NCBI RefSeq assembly: GCF_036884655.1
Contig: NC_088340.1
Span: 27,081,501-27,145,500 of the forward strand
Length of the DNA stretch: 64,000 bases
Source: Musa acuminata AAA Group
Taxonomy: Eukaryota > Streptophyta > Magnoliopsida > Zingiberales > Musaceae
Direction: 5' to 3'
The notes beneath the pieces were generated by a model. That model saw nothing but the letters and a program-made list of their open reading frames with translations, was not told where the DNA came from and did not search any database. Positions 11,986-24,163 of this stretch are shown here, in pieces. Every line of letters starts with the position of its first letter. The first letter of the stretch is position 1. A program made the translations under genes and the position numbers.

Positions 11986-13044
11986 TCATCATCATAAATA
12001 TTTCAAATCATCATGATATTAAAAATATCAAAATATATTACATCCTACCATGTATGATTCTCATATCATCATATATTCTCCCCCTTTGTCATCAACAAAA
12101 AGAAGAAGTACAACTATCAAGTTTTAGAGATATGAAAGCCTAGCTATTTAGCAAATTTTTCATCACTTTAGAACATGCAAGCTAGTGAATTCTTTCTTCT
12201 CTTTTGAGAAGTGCAAGATATCATGTTTTTGTATCTTCTTGAAATGTGTAAGCTAGCAAACATTACTTCTCTTGAGATTTGCAAGATAGCACTTTTAACA
12301 AGTTTTACATCATGCAAGTTAACAAATTTTTATCTCCCTCTTTGTTTAATGCATGAAGTGATAAATATTTCAAAATGTTGATTTAATGCATGAAGTGATA
12401 AATGTTTAAAAATATTGATTTAATATTTGGTATCATGATCAAAATGTTGATTTAATGCATGAAGTGATAAATATTTAAAAATTTTAATATCTTAGGATAA
12501 TGAATGTTGTGCCTAAAATGATTTATCATGAATGCTTGAGTATCATATATGATATACCCATATTAATGATCTATTTTTGGTATCATGCATGAGGCAAGGA
12601 TGAAATATAATGGTTTGAAATTATGCATGTTATATATTGAAGACTTGAAACCATGTTTTGGCATCATGCATACCCAAGTAATATTGATTTAAAAATTTAT
12701 TGATTTAGTATCATGCCCAACGTGATAATGATGATGACTTGGCATTTCGTACAAGAAAACTTTATGGGTTAAGATTTATTTTTTATCCAAATCATGATAT
12801 TAATTTCTCGATATTTGATTCATGAGATTTTTCTATGAATCAAGATCTTATTTTTGAACTCCCATATTTCTTTTTGTTATTTACTAAAAGGGATATTTAT
12901 CAAAATAAATCATATCCTTTAGTATTCATGACTTAATCCTTCATGATATTTTATATTATATCTTTCATGACATCATATCTTTGTATTTACGGCTTGTATG
13001 TCTTGTAATGATTGAAATATTTTGCACTATTGTATCTTTCCCTT
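11986..13044. mobile_element. Sirevirus 3' noncoding fragments, inverted junction
   Basis: Two blocks join near 12343. About 12000-12340 is antisense (CTCCCCCTTTGTCATC and GCTAGC-type repeats read on the minus strand). About 12345-13044 is sense and resembles 19700-20366. No coding capacity. The sense block ends exactly where the Sire-a element starts at 13045. Confidence 0.65.
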
Positions 13045-14521
13045 TGTTGAATCTCGGATTTTGATGATGCAACCAATTGATAGTATTTATGATTCAATCT
13101 ACATTTTGAGTGATACAGGAAGCTTCGATCAGGAAGAGATAATTAAAAGTAGGAAGAATCATGTTGGGCTAGAGAGAAACATGTCAGAAGATTGGACGTC
13201 GAGCCGAAGGATCGATTGACGTATCGGCAGAAGGCTTCGAGCCATGGGTTCGGGCATCGGGCCAAGAAGAGTGAAAATTGTACCCAAGAAAATCGGGTCA
13301 ATTAGCAGATTGGGTAATAGGCCGCAAGAGAGGATGATGCACTGAAGAATCGGACGAAGCGTCGATGAACCAATAATATGGTAGATAATATTTGATTCAA
13401 GCTTTGTAATAATTGTCTAGATCGATGTAGGTTTTAAGTTTACAGGATTAACTATGATAGTGATCAAGGCATAAAGCAAAATGAAGTCCCAGAGTTAAGA
13501 ATGAGACTTCGTTGGGAGTTCTAGAGTTCATCAGAAGTCCGGACATTCATCAAAAGTTCTGTTAGAATTGACCGAGAAGTCCAGGAGCTTGCCAAAGAAG
13601 CTCGTCGGAACTCACTAAGAAGATCATTGTGAAGTCTAAGAGCTTGTCGGGAGTCCGTTAGAACATTATCGAAAGATCGTCGAAAGTTCGTCAAAAGTTC
13701 GTCGAAAGCTCTTTGAAAGAAACTTAGACTTGTTAGACTTAGCTTAGTGTATGCCTTAAAATTCATAGTTAGAACATAATTGGGTCGGAATTGGGCCAAC
13801 TCAATTAGGGGCCAATTGGGCCCATGTTTGGGCTATGTTGGGCTAAGTGAAAAGGTCCAAATAGTGACCCAACAAGTGGAACCATCGTGGCACAGTCTCC
13901 GAGACTATGTTAGGCGGAGGTACTAACAGACTGAGCGATGATACCACATAGTGTCAGTGCTATAGGCAATGGTACCGCCCAGTATAGGCTCTAAGTTTAA
14001 ATCCACTTGAGGCCTATAAATATGCCTCTCATCCCTGGTTAAAATACACATGCATAGAGAGCTTAAAAGTGGGAAAATGCTATTGCAATCACTTAAGAGA
14101 TTCCCTCCTCTAGTTCTAAGTTTAGAATTCTGTTTAGGGAGGAGTGAGTGCTTATAAAAGGTTGTCTCCTAATCCCGTGAAAAGGAGAAGATGAGTGTAA
14201 AAGGGTAGTTGATCTTTATCTATTAAAAGAAGATCATTAGTGGATGCCGATGGCCTCAACGGAAGAGTAATCGGTGGAGTGGACGTAGGTCACGACGATC
14301 GAACCACTATAAACTAGTTTGCATTTTGTTTTGAGCAATTTACCTTTACTGCAAACTGCTTTACCTTCTCGTTACTTTTTCTGCACACTCTTACGAACAT
14401 GTTTTAAGTTAACATTTTTTCCAAAATCGATTTTAATCGAATGAAAATTTTTTTTGAACCGACGTTTTTATCCGCTGCACTAATTCACCCCCCCCATCTT
14501 AGTGCCGACTCATTCCTAACA
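13045..14521 (+). mobile_element. Sire-a 5' LTR (1,477 bp)
   Basis: Starts TGTTGAATCTCGG and ends CCTAACA. It contains the CGGAAG-type array (13505-13715), weak GGTGG-type palindromes (about 13910-13985), a TATA box at 14015-14022, and the pyrimidine run before the terminus (14489 onward). The primer binding site follows at once, which fixes the orientation. Its partner 3' LTR is at 17596. Confidence 0.9.
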
Positions 14522-14523
14522 GT

Positions 14524-14535
14524 TGGTATCAGAGC
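14524..14535 (+). other. Primer binding site, initiator Met tRNA
   Basis: TGGTATCAGAGC follows the LTR end after two bases. It is complementary to the 3' end of plant initiator methionine tRNA, the standard primer for copia elements. Confidence 0.92.
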
Positions 14536-14559
14536 CATGTTATTTCTCATTTGGTTTAA

Positions 14560-15570
14560 CACCCATGAGAAATAACTCTTTTCGGCTTTCAAGAGGGCTT
14601 TTCTAACATTCATCCTCCCATGTTCAATGGGATGGACTGCACATATTGGAAAACTCGAATGGGAGTTTTCTAGCTTTCGTTGAATCTCGATTTATGGAAT
14701 ATAGTCGAATTTGGTTTTCAAAAGTCTTCTCTTCCAATGAACAATTAGAATAAGTTAGAGAAGAAGACTTCTTCTTTAAATGCTAGAGCTATAAATGCTC
14801 TATTTTGCGCCTTAGACAAAAATGAATTCAATCGGGTTTCTACTTGCGAAATGACTTTTGACATTTGGCACACATTCGAAATCATATACAAAGGCACTAG
14901 TAGAGTTAAAGGCTCAAAAGTTAATCTTTTAATGTATGATTTTAAACTATTTTGAATAAAGACAAGTGAAACCATTGTTGACATATATACCCATTTTACG
15001 GATATCGTCAATGGCTTAAAAGCTCTTGACAAATAATTTTCAAATTTTGAACTTATTAATAAAATATTGAGATCCTTTCCAAATAGTTGGGACCCTAAAG
15101 TAACAACAATTCAATAAGCCAAGGATTTGAACTAGTTTCCAATTGAAGAACTTATTGGGTCATTGATGACCTATGAAATAACTTATATGGCACATGACGA
15201 ACTTGAGAACAATCTTCCAAAGAACAGAAAAGATTTTGCACTTAGAACAAAAGAAGACCACTAGAGCGAAAACTCAAGTGATGATGAACTTGAACTTCTC
15301 ATAATGAAGCTTAAAAAGTTCTTAAAACAAGAATCAAAGAATAAAAGCAAACGTAAAAAGAATACAATTACTTGCTATGAATGTAAGAAGCCGGGTCACT
15401 CCAAAGATGAGTACATAAAACTAAAGAAGTTGCCAAAGGGCGAATCGAGTTCATATGAAGACGAGGAGAAAACCAACAATGGCAAGGTGGCGAACTGCAC
15501 TTTGACGACTTTCGTCAATAAGGTAAGCAACTCAATCAAATCTCATTTTCCTTACCATGAAATTACTTAG
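14560..15570 (+). pseudogene. Sire-a gag, decayed
   Basis: The gag frame can be followed by comparison with the copy at 34073: the FNGTDYTYWK-like region near 14625, the CDKNEF/DIWHT region near 14820-14880, and the zinc knuckle CYECKKPGHSKDE near 15373-15411, where the last cysteine is lost. Stops and frameshifts occur throughout. The longest intact piece is the basic stretch at 15304-15570. Gag would form the particle and bind RNA; this copy cannot. Confidence 0.8.
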
Positions 15571-15583
15571 TGCTTATCATGAT

Positions 15584-15585
<2 letters not shown>

Positions 15586-15674
<89 letters not shown>
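15586..15674. repeat. (TA)n microsatellite
   Basis: About 44 uninterrupted TA dinucleotides lie within the internal region of the Sire-a element. Confidence 0.97.
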
Positions 15675-15676
<2 letters not shown>

Positions 15677-16208
15677 TCATGATAATTGCACGTTTTGTAA
15701 TAATACTTATACATCAAATAAGATTAATTCCTTGTATGTTATAAGAAACAATTATGTGTATCTTGATGATTTTGTATTGCTTTTTGGTTTTAAATATGAT
15801 AGATGGTTTTTATACGAAAAAAACTTGAGCACACTTATGTGAAATCAATCACATAAAATGAAACACATAAAAAGAAAAATATAGTATCATTGGAATCAAC
15901 ATGATAAATCAAATCGCTTGTTTAAAAGAAGCCTTATGTTTAATGTGATTGGTCATGATGATTTTGATGATAAAATTTATGTTTCGCTTTTCATCAATGA
16001 TGAATGGATTTGGCATAAAAGAAAAGGGCATCAATCGCATAAGTTGAAACAAAAAAAGGAAATACATTTTTCCCTTAAAAACTTCTCAATCCGTATCTTA
16101 TTGAGTTTTCAAAAAAAGATTGATGAGTCTATTTGTATGAATCTCTTAGACTATGAAAAAATTTTTGATTATTTGAATCTAAATGAGATTTTTCCAATCG
16201 AATCATGA
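15675..16208 (+). pseudogene. Sire-a pol remnant (GAG-pre-integrase region)
   Basis: The piece at 15918-16208 contains DEWIWHKRKGHQS, which corresponds to the AWLWHRRLGHAS motif of the GAG-pre-integrase domain in better copies, followed by LNLNEI near 16180, as in the region after integrase. Protease is not recognisable, and the integrase core, RT and RNase H are missing, so pol has suffered a large internal deletion. Confidence 0.65.
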
Positions 16209-17583
16209 ATCTTCCCTTGGGATATCTTCTTTTTTATGTGAATCAAGATCTCTTTTTTATTCTACTATGTTTCTTTTTATCATTTACTAAAGAGGATATT
16301 TTCTATATGAATCATAAAATTTCTTATGCATGAATTGAAATCTTTTTCTCCTATGTTTCTCTTTACGATTTACTAAAGAGAATATATTTTTCAGAATTCA
16401 TGACTTAAACTTTCTTTTGAAGATCTTTTACTATTTGATCTCCTAAGATTTTCTTTTGATTATTTAAAAAGAGATTTATTAAAATAAATCATTTTTTTTT
16501 ATCTCACGTGATCTTATATTTCATAATATGATTTTTTTGTATTCATGAAGTATATCTTATCACCAAATTTTTCTTGATATTCTTAATGTAATGATATGAA
16601 ATTATGCATGAAATACTTATGATTTGGAATGATATATGTAATACTATGATTTTTTTGATAAAATGTTGTATCATGAATGCTTGAGTATCATGTATGATAT
16701 GCCTATAGTGATGATTGATTTATTTGTTGTATCATGCATGAAGTAAAGATGAAATGTAAGATTTTGAAATTGTGCACATTTTAATTTGAAACTATAATGA
16801 TGAACAAACATATTGAATTAAGAATGATACTTTATCTTTGTCATGATTTGAAGATTGAAGTAAAGGGAAAAAAATTACAACATTGTATTTGACAATGACA
16901 AAGGGGGGAGTAAAATTTGCTAGCTTGCATATTCTAAAATGATGCATTACTATCTTACTAGCTTGTTATCTTGTATTCTTTTTCAAAAACTTACTAGCCT
17001 TCATACTTCAAAGAGAAGTAACACTTGCCAAATTGCTAGCTTGCATGTTGTAAAATGATGTAAAATTTTGCTAGCTTGTACTTTGCAAGGGAAGCAAAAA
17101 ATTATACTTCTCAAAAGTGAAGAAAGAACTTTCTATCTTGAACATCACTAAGAATTACTAGGTTGCAATATCAAGAAAAGCAAAAGTGCTATCTTGCCTA
17201 TCTTAAGAATTAAAAATGCAAAGTTACAAAATTTGTCATCTTACACATCTTTAAAATTAATGATGATTTCGTAATTATGCATGTTGTAAAGTGATGAAAA
17301 AATTTGCTAGCTTGTAGGTTGTAAAACTTGCATATCTCAAAAATTGGCTAGATGCACTTCTCGTTTTTGCTGATGACAAAGGGGGAGAAGTTATGATGAC
17401 AATCACGCATGGAATGATATTTTGAAATTTTGATTATGCATGATTTTATGATGACATATTATGAATATTAATGATTAAAATTTCCTTGACTTGAATTCAT
17501 TTTAAATTCAAAGTTATATCAATATGACATATTGATAGGGAGAGTTAAGGTTAACTCCGTCATCAATTGGTTATCATTATAAA
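16209..17583 (+). mobile_element. Sire-a 3' noncoding region
   Basis: AT-rich sequence with ATGATATGCATGAA-type repeats, then (16900-17360) degenerate repeats around TTGCTAGCTTGCA. Polypurine-like motifs occur at 16900-16910 and 17378-17390 before the true tract next to the LTR. No coding sequence seen. Confidence 0.75.
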
Positions 17584-17595
17584 AAAGGGGGAGAT
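17584..17595 (+). other. Polypurine tract
   Basis: AAGGGGGAGAT directly precedes the 3' LTR. It primes plus-strand DNA synthesis in LTR elements. Confidence 0.88.
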
Positions 17596-19098
17596 TGTTA
17601 AATCTCAGATTTTGATGATGAAACCAATTGATAGTATTTATAATTTGATCCGTGTTTTGAGTGACATAGGAAGTGTTGATCAGGGAGAGATAATTAAAAG
17701 CAGGAAGAATCATGTTGGGTGGAAGAGAAACATATCAGAAGATTGGACGTCGAGCCGAAGGATTGGTAGAAAGTTTCGGGCCTTGGGTTCGGGCATCAGG
17801 CCAAGAAGAGCAAAAATTGTGCCAAGAAAATTAGAGTTGTAGAGGCTAACTTGTCGATTATGCAATAGGCCGCAAGAGATGACGATGCGTCGAAGAAACA
17901 GACTAAGCGTCGATGAACCAATAACATGTCGAACAACATTTAATTCAAACTTTGTAATAATTGTCTAGATCAAAGTAGGTTTTAAGTGTGCAGGATTAAC
18001 TACAATAGTGATCAAGGCATAAAGCAAAATAAAGTCCCGGAGGCAAGAACGAGACTTCTTTGGGAGTTCAAGAGTTCGTCGGAAGTCTGAACGTTCGTTG
18101 GAAGTTCTGTCATAATTAACCGAGAAGTCCAGGAGCTTGCCAAAGAAGCTCATCAGAACTCACCAAGAAGATCGTCGTGAAGTCCAGGAGCTTATCGAGA
18201 GTCTGCTGGAACATTGCCGAGAGATTGTTAGAAGTTCACCGGAAGATCGCTGTAAGCTCGCCGGATAAAACCTAGACTTACCAAACTTAACTTAGTGTAT
18301 GCCTTAAAATTTATAGTTAGTACATAATTGGGTTGGAATTGGGCCAACTCAATTAGGGGCTAATTGGGCCTAAGTTTAGGCTATGTTGGCCCAAGTGAAA
18401 AGGCCCAAATAGTGATCCAATAGGTGGAAACATCATGGCACAATCTCCAAGACTATGTTAGGCGATGGTACCACCCAAACACAATCTTCGAGAGACTGTT
18501 AGGTGATGGTACTGCTAGACTAGGCAGTGGTACCATCCAGTGGCAGGATATCAGGCGGTGGTACCACCAGACTGGGCGGTGGTACCGCTAGACTAGGCGG
18601 TGGTACCGCCAGGACCCGAGATAAGACCTTTTTAGGCTCAAAGTTTGAATTCGCTTGAGGCCTATAAATACGCCTCTCATCCCTTGTTAACACACATATG
18701 CATAGAGAGATTAAAAGTAAGAAAATACTATTGCAATCACTTGAGTAATCCCCTCATCTAGTTCTGAGTTTAGAATTCTGTTTAGGGAGGAGTGAGTGCT
18801 TGTAAAAGGTTGTCTCCTAAACTTGTGAAAAGGAGAAGAGGGGTGTAAAAGGGTAGTTGATCTTCGCCCATTGAAAGAAGATCATTAGTGGATGCCTATG
18901 GCCTCAACGGAAGAGAAATCAGTAGAGTAAATGTAGGTCACGACGACTGAACCACTATAAACTGGTTTGCATTTCGTTTTAAGCAATTTACCTTTACTGT
19001 AAACTGCTTTACCTCCTCATTACTTTTGCTGCACACTCTTACAAATGTGTTTCAAGTTAACATCTTTTCCAAAATCAGTTTTAATTGAACGAAAGACA
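17596..19098 (+). mobile_element. Sire-a 3' LTR, 3' end missing
   Basis: Starts TGTTAAATCTCAG and runs parallel to 13045-14521, with a clearer palindrome array (about 18460-18615) and a TATA box at 18663-18670. The match stops near 19098 (GAACGAAAG), about 70 bases before the expected terminus. Sirevirus noncoding DNA of another element follows, so no target duplication can be read. Confidence 0.85.
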
Positions 19099-20961
19099 TC
19101 GGGGGAGAAAAACTTTCTAGCATGTACATCGTAAAGAAAAACAAAATTGTTGCTAGTGTGCACATCTCAAAAGAGAACCAAAATTTGCTAGCTTACACAA
19201 TTCAAGAAAAAGCAAAATTGCTAGCTTGTATATTTGAAAATGATATAAAACTTGCTAAATTTGCTAGCTTGAACATTGCAAAGGAAGCAAAAATTGTTAG
19301 CTTGTATATCTCAAAAGAGAAGCAAAAAGTGCTATCTTGCCTATCTTTAAATTTGCCCATCTTAAGAAACAAAGAATTGCTAAACTTACACATCTCTAAA
19401 ACTTGCTAGCTTGCATGTTCTAACTTGCTATCTTACTAGCTTGAATATCTAAAAATTTACTAGTTGTACTTCTCCTTTTTATTGATGACAAAGGGGGAGA
19501 AGATATGATGATAATCATACATATTATGCATAAAACGATAATTTGAGTCGATATATTGATTTAATGTTTGGTATATTATCAATGTTTGGTATATTATCAT
19601 GCATATTATGCCTAAAATGATAATTTGAGGCGATCTATTGATTTAATGTTTGGTATATTATGCCTAAAACATTCATATTATGCATATTATGAATGTTTGG
19701 TATCATGATCAAAATGTTAATTTAATGCATGAAGTGATAAATGCTTGATATCATGATCAAAATATTGATTTAATGCATGAAGTGATAAATGCTTAAAAAT
19801 TTTATTGTCTTAGAATCATGAATGTTATGCCCAAAATGATGTATCATGAATACTCGAGTATCATGTATGATATGCCCATAGTAATGATTTATTTTTGATA
19901 TCATGCATGAAGCAAGGATGAAATGTTATGGTTTAAAATTATGCATGTTATATATTGAAGACTTGAAACTATGTTTTGGTATCATGCATGCCCAAATAAT
20001 ATTGATTTGAAAATTTATTGATTTAGTATCATGCACAATGTGATAATGATGATGACTTGGCATTTCTTATGAGAAATCTTTATTGGTTAACATTTATTTT
20101 TTATCCAAATTATGATCTTGATTTCTCGATATTTGATATATGAGATTTTTCTATGAATCAAGATCTTATTTTTGAACTCCCATGTTTCTTTTTGTTATTT
20201 ACTAAAAGAGAGATTTGTCAAAATAAATTATGTCATTTAGTATTCATGACTTAATCCTTCATGATCTTTAATATTATATCTTTCATGACATGATTTCTTT
20301 GTATTTATGGCTTGTATGCCTTGTAATGATTGAAATATTTTACACTATTATATCCTTCCCTTTCCTTGTGACAATGACATAAGGGGAGAAAAACTTTGCT
20401 AGCTTGCGCATCCTAAAAAAAACAAAATTGTTGCTAGTGTGCACATCTCAAAAGAGAACAAAAAATTATTACCTTACACAATTCAAGAAAAAACAAAATT
20501 GCTAGCTTTTATGTTCGAAAATGATATAAAACTTGCTAAATTTGCTAGCTTGAACATTGCAAAAAAAACTAAAATTGCTAGCTTGCATATCTTAAAAGAG
20601 AAGTAAAAAACATTATCTTGCCCATCTCAAGAAGCAAAGAATTGCTAAACTTGCAATTTCTAAAACTTGCTAGCTTGTATATTCTAACTTGCCATCTTAC
20701 TAGCTTGCATATCTAAAAATTTGCTTGTTGCACTTCTCATTTCTGTTGATGACAAAGGGAGAGAAAGTATGATGATAATCATGCATATTATGCCTAAAAT
20801 AATAATTTAAAATTATGTATGATGATCATGCATGTAATGATGATTTTAAAAATATATATTATCTTTTAGAATGATGCATGCAATACTCATGATTTTATTA
20901 CGATGATGTATATGATGTATTGCATATGATGTGATTAAAATAGTTTCAACATGGACTAAAA
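19099..20961 (+). mobile_element. Sire-b 3' noncoding region with long tandem duplication
   Basis: The block beginning GGGGAGAAAAACTTTCTAGC (19107) recurs at 20376, and the intervening ATGATAATCATGCATATT-type DNA recurs too, so a unit of roughly 1.25 kb is present in tandem. The 12345-13044 block is the matching part left of the Sire-a insertion. GCTAGC-type repeats at 19110-19420 and 20390-20710 are each followed by a polypurine-like motif (19490-19500, 20754-20767). The region ends at the Sire-c insertion (20962) and resumes at 30180. Confidence 0.65.
20957..20961. repeat. Target site duplication, left (TAAAA)
   Basis: It matches 30180-30184 at the other end of the Sire-c element. Confidence 0.9.
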
Positions 20962-22727
20962 TGTTGAATCTCGGATTTTGATGATAAAGTCGATTATCAT
21001 TTGTTATCTAATCTATATATTGAGATAAGTGTGCAGGATTAACTATGATGAAAGTGAGACATGCAGCATGAGTTGCGCCGGAGTCAAGACAATGATCACG
21101 TTGGGAGTTCGAGAGTTCGACGGAAGTTCGGACAGTCGTCAAAAGTTCTACAGGAACAAATCCGAGAAGTCCATAAGCTTGCCAAAGAAGCTCGTTGGAA
21201 CTCGCCAAGTGAATCGTCGCAAGTCCAGGAGTTTGCCGGAAGTCCGAAGGAGCATCACCGAGGGTTCATTGGATGATCGACAGAAGTTCGCCGGAAGCTC
21301 GCCGGAAGAAGCGATTGACGCACCGGAGCAAGTTGCAGTAAATGTCTTAGGAAAACTCGTAGTTCGCACATTGATTAAGTTGGAAATGGGAGGTGATCCC
21401 ATTAACTTAATCTTGGGGCAATTGGGCCCCTGAAAAACCCAAATTGGGCCGAATGGATCAACCCATTCGGACCCTGATTTCTGCCAAGCGGTTGAACCGC
21501 CCAAGGCAGGAGGTTGCACCGCTTGGGCTCAGTCTCCGAGCGAGACTAGGAGGTGCAACCGCTCCAGCCAGGCGGTGGCACTGCCTGGGGCTCAGTCTCC
21601 GAGCGAGACTGGGCGGTGCAACCTCCCCTGACAGGAGGTGGCACCGCCTGAGCTCAGTCTTCGAGCTCTGCCAAGCGGTGCAACCGCCTCAGTCAGGAGG
21701 TGCAACCGCCTGAGCTCGGTCTTCGAGCTCTGTCAGGAGGTGCAACCGCCCCTGACAGGAGGTAGCACCGCCCAGAGGCTCAATCTTCGAGCTCTGCCAG
21801 GCGGTGCAACCGCTCCAGTCAGGAGGTGCAACCGCCTGATCCCGGAATTCCGGGAATTGATAGTTTTGAGCTCTAAATTTGAACTGGGTTGGGGCCTATA
21901 AATACCCCACCCATTCAGTACTGAAAGGGTATGAACTGACACCGAAATCTTGATCCTTTTCTGTGATTCTTAGAGCTCAAAATTATTGTAAAGGCCAAAA
22001 GTTCTTCTCCCTCTGTTCTTCCAAGTTCTGAGTTGTAAAGAGAGGAGAGAAAATTCTGTAAGGGTTGTCTCCTAAGCCCATCAAAAGGAGTGAAACTGTA
22101 AAAGGGTGGTTGGCCTTCGCCTATTGAAGGAAGGCCTCTAGTCGACGTCGGTGACCTTGTCGGTGGAGGAAGCCAAAAGTGGAGTAGGTCAAGATTGACC
22201 GAACCACTCTAAATCTCGGTTTGCATTTACTTTGAGCATCTTATCTTTACTACAAACCTCCTCAATAGCTTACTGCCTTCTGTGTTTTTACGAACGTGTT
22301 TTAAAGTTCAGTGCTTTCCGAATCGGGATTTAAGACGCGAATCAGTTTTATCGTACGAACGTCGTATTTCAGTTTACGCTTACATTCTGATTTCCATTAT
22401 AACTACAAACTGACTTTATATCTTTGCTTTAACTGCATCTTACCTTATCTTAAGTTAAAGTGGTTTACAAATCAGCTTTTATACCAAAATCACTTTTATC
22501 GTACGAACATCGTATTTCAGTTTGCGCTTATATTCTGATTTCCATCATAACTGCAAACTGCGTTCATATATTTGCTGCATCTCTCCTAGTCAAAAGTTGA
22601 AGTGATTTACGAATCGGCTTTCTTACCAAAATCACTTCTATCAAACGAAAGCAGTTTTCGATTTTAATCGTAGAAGGTTTTCCGCTGCACTAAGTCACCC
22701 CCCCTCTTAGTGCTCTTGATCCTAACA
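20962..22727 (+). mobile_element. Sire-c 5' LTR
   Basis: Spans TGTTGAATCTCGG to CCTAACA. The layout is an array of CGGAAG/TTCG units (about 21090-21330), then about a dozen GGNGGT-N3-ACCNCC palindromes (about 21485-21840) mixed with AGTCTCCGAGCGAGACT, then a TATA box at 21897-21904. It supplies the promoter of the element. Confidence 0.95.
21897..21904 (+). promoter_or_regulatory. TATA box of Sire-c 5' LTR
   Basis: TATAAATA in the context GGCCTATAAATACCCC. The same context occurs in the other Sire LTRs (29349, 31070, 32328, 40015 and, diverged, 44450 and 60402), always downstream of the palindrome array. Confidence 0.75.
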
Positions 22728-22729
22728 AT

Positions 22730-22741
22730 TGGTATCAGAGC
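22730..22741 (+). other. Primer binding site, initiator Met tRNA
   Basis: TGGTATCAGAGC begins two bases after the 5' LTR. Confidence 0.93.
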
Positions 22742-22777
22742 GGGGTTAACTCTCTAACGGATTAAAACCCAAGAGAG

Positions 22778-24163
22778 ATAGCATACGCCGGAAACCAAGA
22801 GGGCCATTCTATTACACGTCCACCCATGTTCAGTGGGACGGACTACACCAATTGGAAGACCCGAATGAGGATCTTTCTTATTTCTATGGATTTTGAACTT
22901 TGGAATCTTGTCGAAAAATGATTTTCGAAGCCTTCTCTTCCAGTAATCGATTGGAATGAATTGGAGAAGAAGGCTTTCGCTCTTAATGCAAAGGCTATGA
23001 ATGCCTTATTTTGTGCACTTGATAAAAACAAGTTTAACCGTGTTTCGACTTGTGAAACCACATTTGATATTTGGCACACACTCGAAGTGACTCACAAAGG
23101 CACAAGTAGAGTGAAAGAGTCAAAAATCAATCTTCTGTTACATTCTTTCGAACTTTTCCGGATAAAACCGAGTGAAACCATTGACGACATGTTTACCCGT
23201 TTCACGGATGTCGTCAACGGTCTAAAAGGACTCGGAAAAAGTTTTTTGGATTTTGAGCTCGTAAATAAGATTCTAAGATCCCTTCCTAAGAGTTGGGATC
23301 CTAAAGTCACTACTATTCAAGAGGTGAAAGATCTAAGCAACTTCCCTCTTGAAGAACTAATCGGGTTATTCATGACCTATGAGATGACTTGCAAAGCTCA
23401 TGAAGAGCAAGAAGACATCCTTCCAAAGAACAGGAAGGATATGTCACTTAAAACTTCAGAAGGCCACTTGAGAGAAAACTCAAGTGATGAGGACTATGAT
23501 GATGACTTGGCACTTCTAACAAGAAAATTTAAAATATTCATTAAAAGAAACAAGTTTAAGAATGACGTAAAAAATAAACTTGAACCCAAGAAGGACCAAG
23601 TTATTTGCTATGAATGCAAAAAGCCGGGACACTACAAGAGTGATTGTCCCCAAGCCAAAAAGAGAACATCAAAGAAGAAGGCGCTCAAAGCAACGTGGGA
23701 TGACTCGAGCGCGTCCGAAGAAGAGGAGTCCAACACCGAGCAAGTTGCTCACTACGCCTTAATGGCCATCGAAGTGGAGGTAACGAATTTAATGGATGCA
23801 GATTTATCATTTGATGAATTATTAAATGCCTTCCATAACTTATTTGATGAATGCAAGATTATTAGTAGAAAATATAAATTGCTAAAAAAGGAGCATGATA
23901 ATCTTACTTGTAATTTTGATAAGTTAAAGACTGAATATCATGATAGTTTAAGTTCATGCACAAAATACCATGATCTAGAAACTCTCCAAAAGGAAAACTT
24001 GCTACTTAAGGACACCTTGAAGAAATTCGAGGTTGGTAGCAAGTCATTGAACATGATCCTTCCAAACAGGGGTCACGTTCCCAAAAGAAGTGGAATTGGA
24101 TTTGTGAGAAGTCCTCACCAAAATCCAACCACCTTCATAAAAGGCTCCATCTTACATGTTTGA
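22778..24163 (+). pseudogene. Sire-c gag, disabled
   Basis: The frame aligns throughout with the gag at 34073. The initiator is ATA (22778-22780) where the sister copy has ATG, and a TGA at 22919-22921 stops the frame after about 47 codons. From 22961 it is open for 400 codons to a TGA at 24161-24163, where the sister has an arginine codon. The zinc knuckle CYECKKPGHYKSDC (about 23608-23649) is intact, and acidic and coiled segments follow. Downstream, past the stop, a second cysteine-histidine cluster (CNFCYKFGHKTYYC) continues the same frame. Gag packages element RNA. Confidence 0.9.

Noticed and set aside
21444..21901. Open frames with repeated RARLGGATAP-like peptides in the LTRs
   Set aside because: They are translations of the palindromic GGNGGT-N3-ACCNCC array in the promoter part of the LTR, present on both strands and in all frames; not a repeat protein.
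22730..22745. tRNA gene
   Set aside because: Only the 12-16 bases complementary to the 3' end of initiator tRNA are present; no cloverleaf. The same applies to the other primer binding sites.
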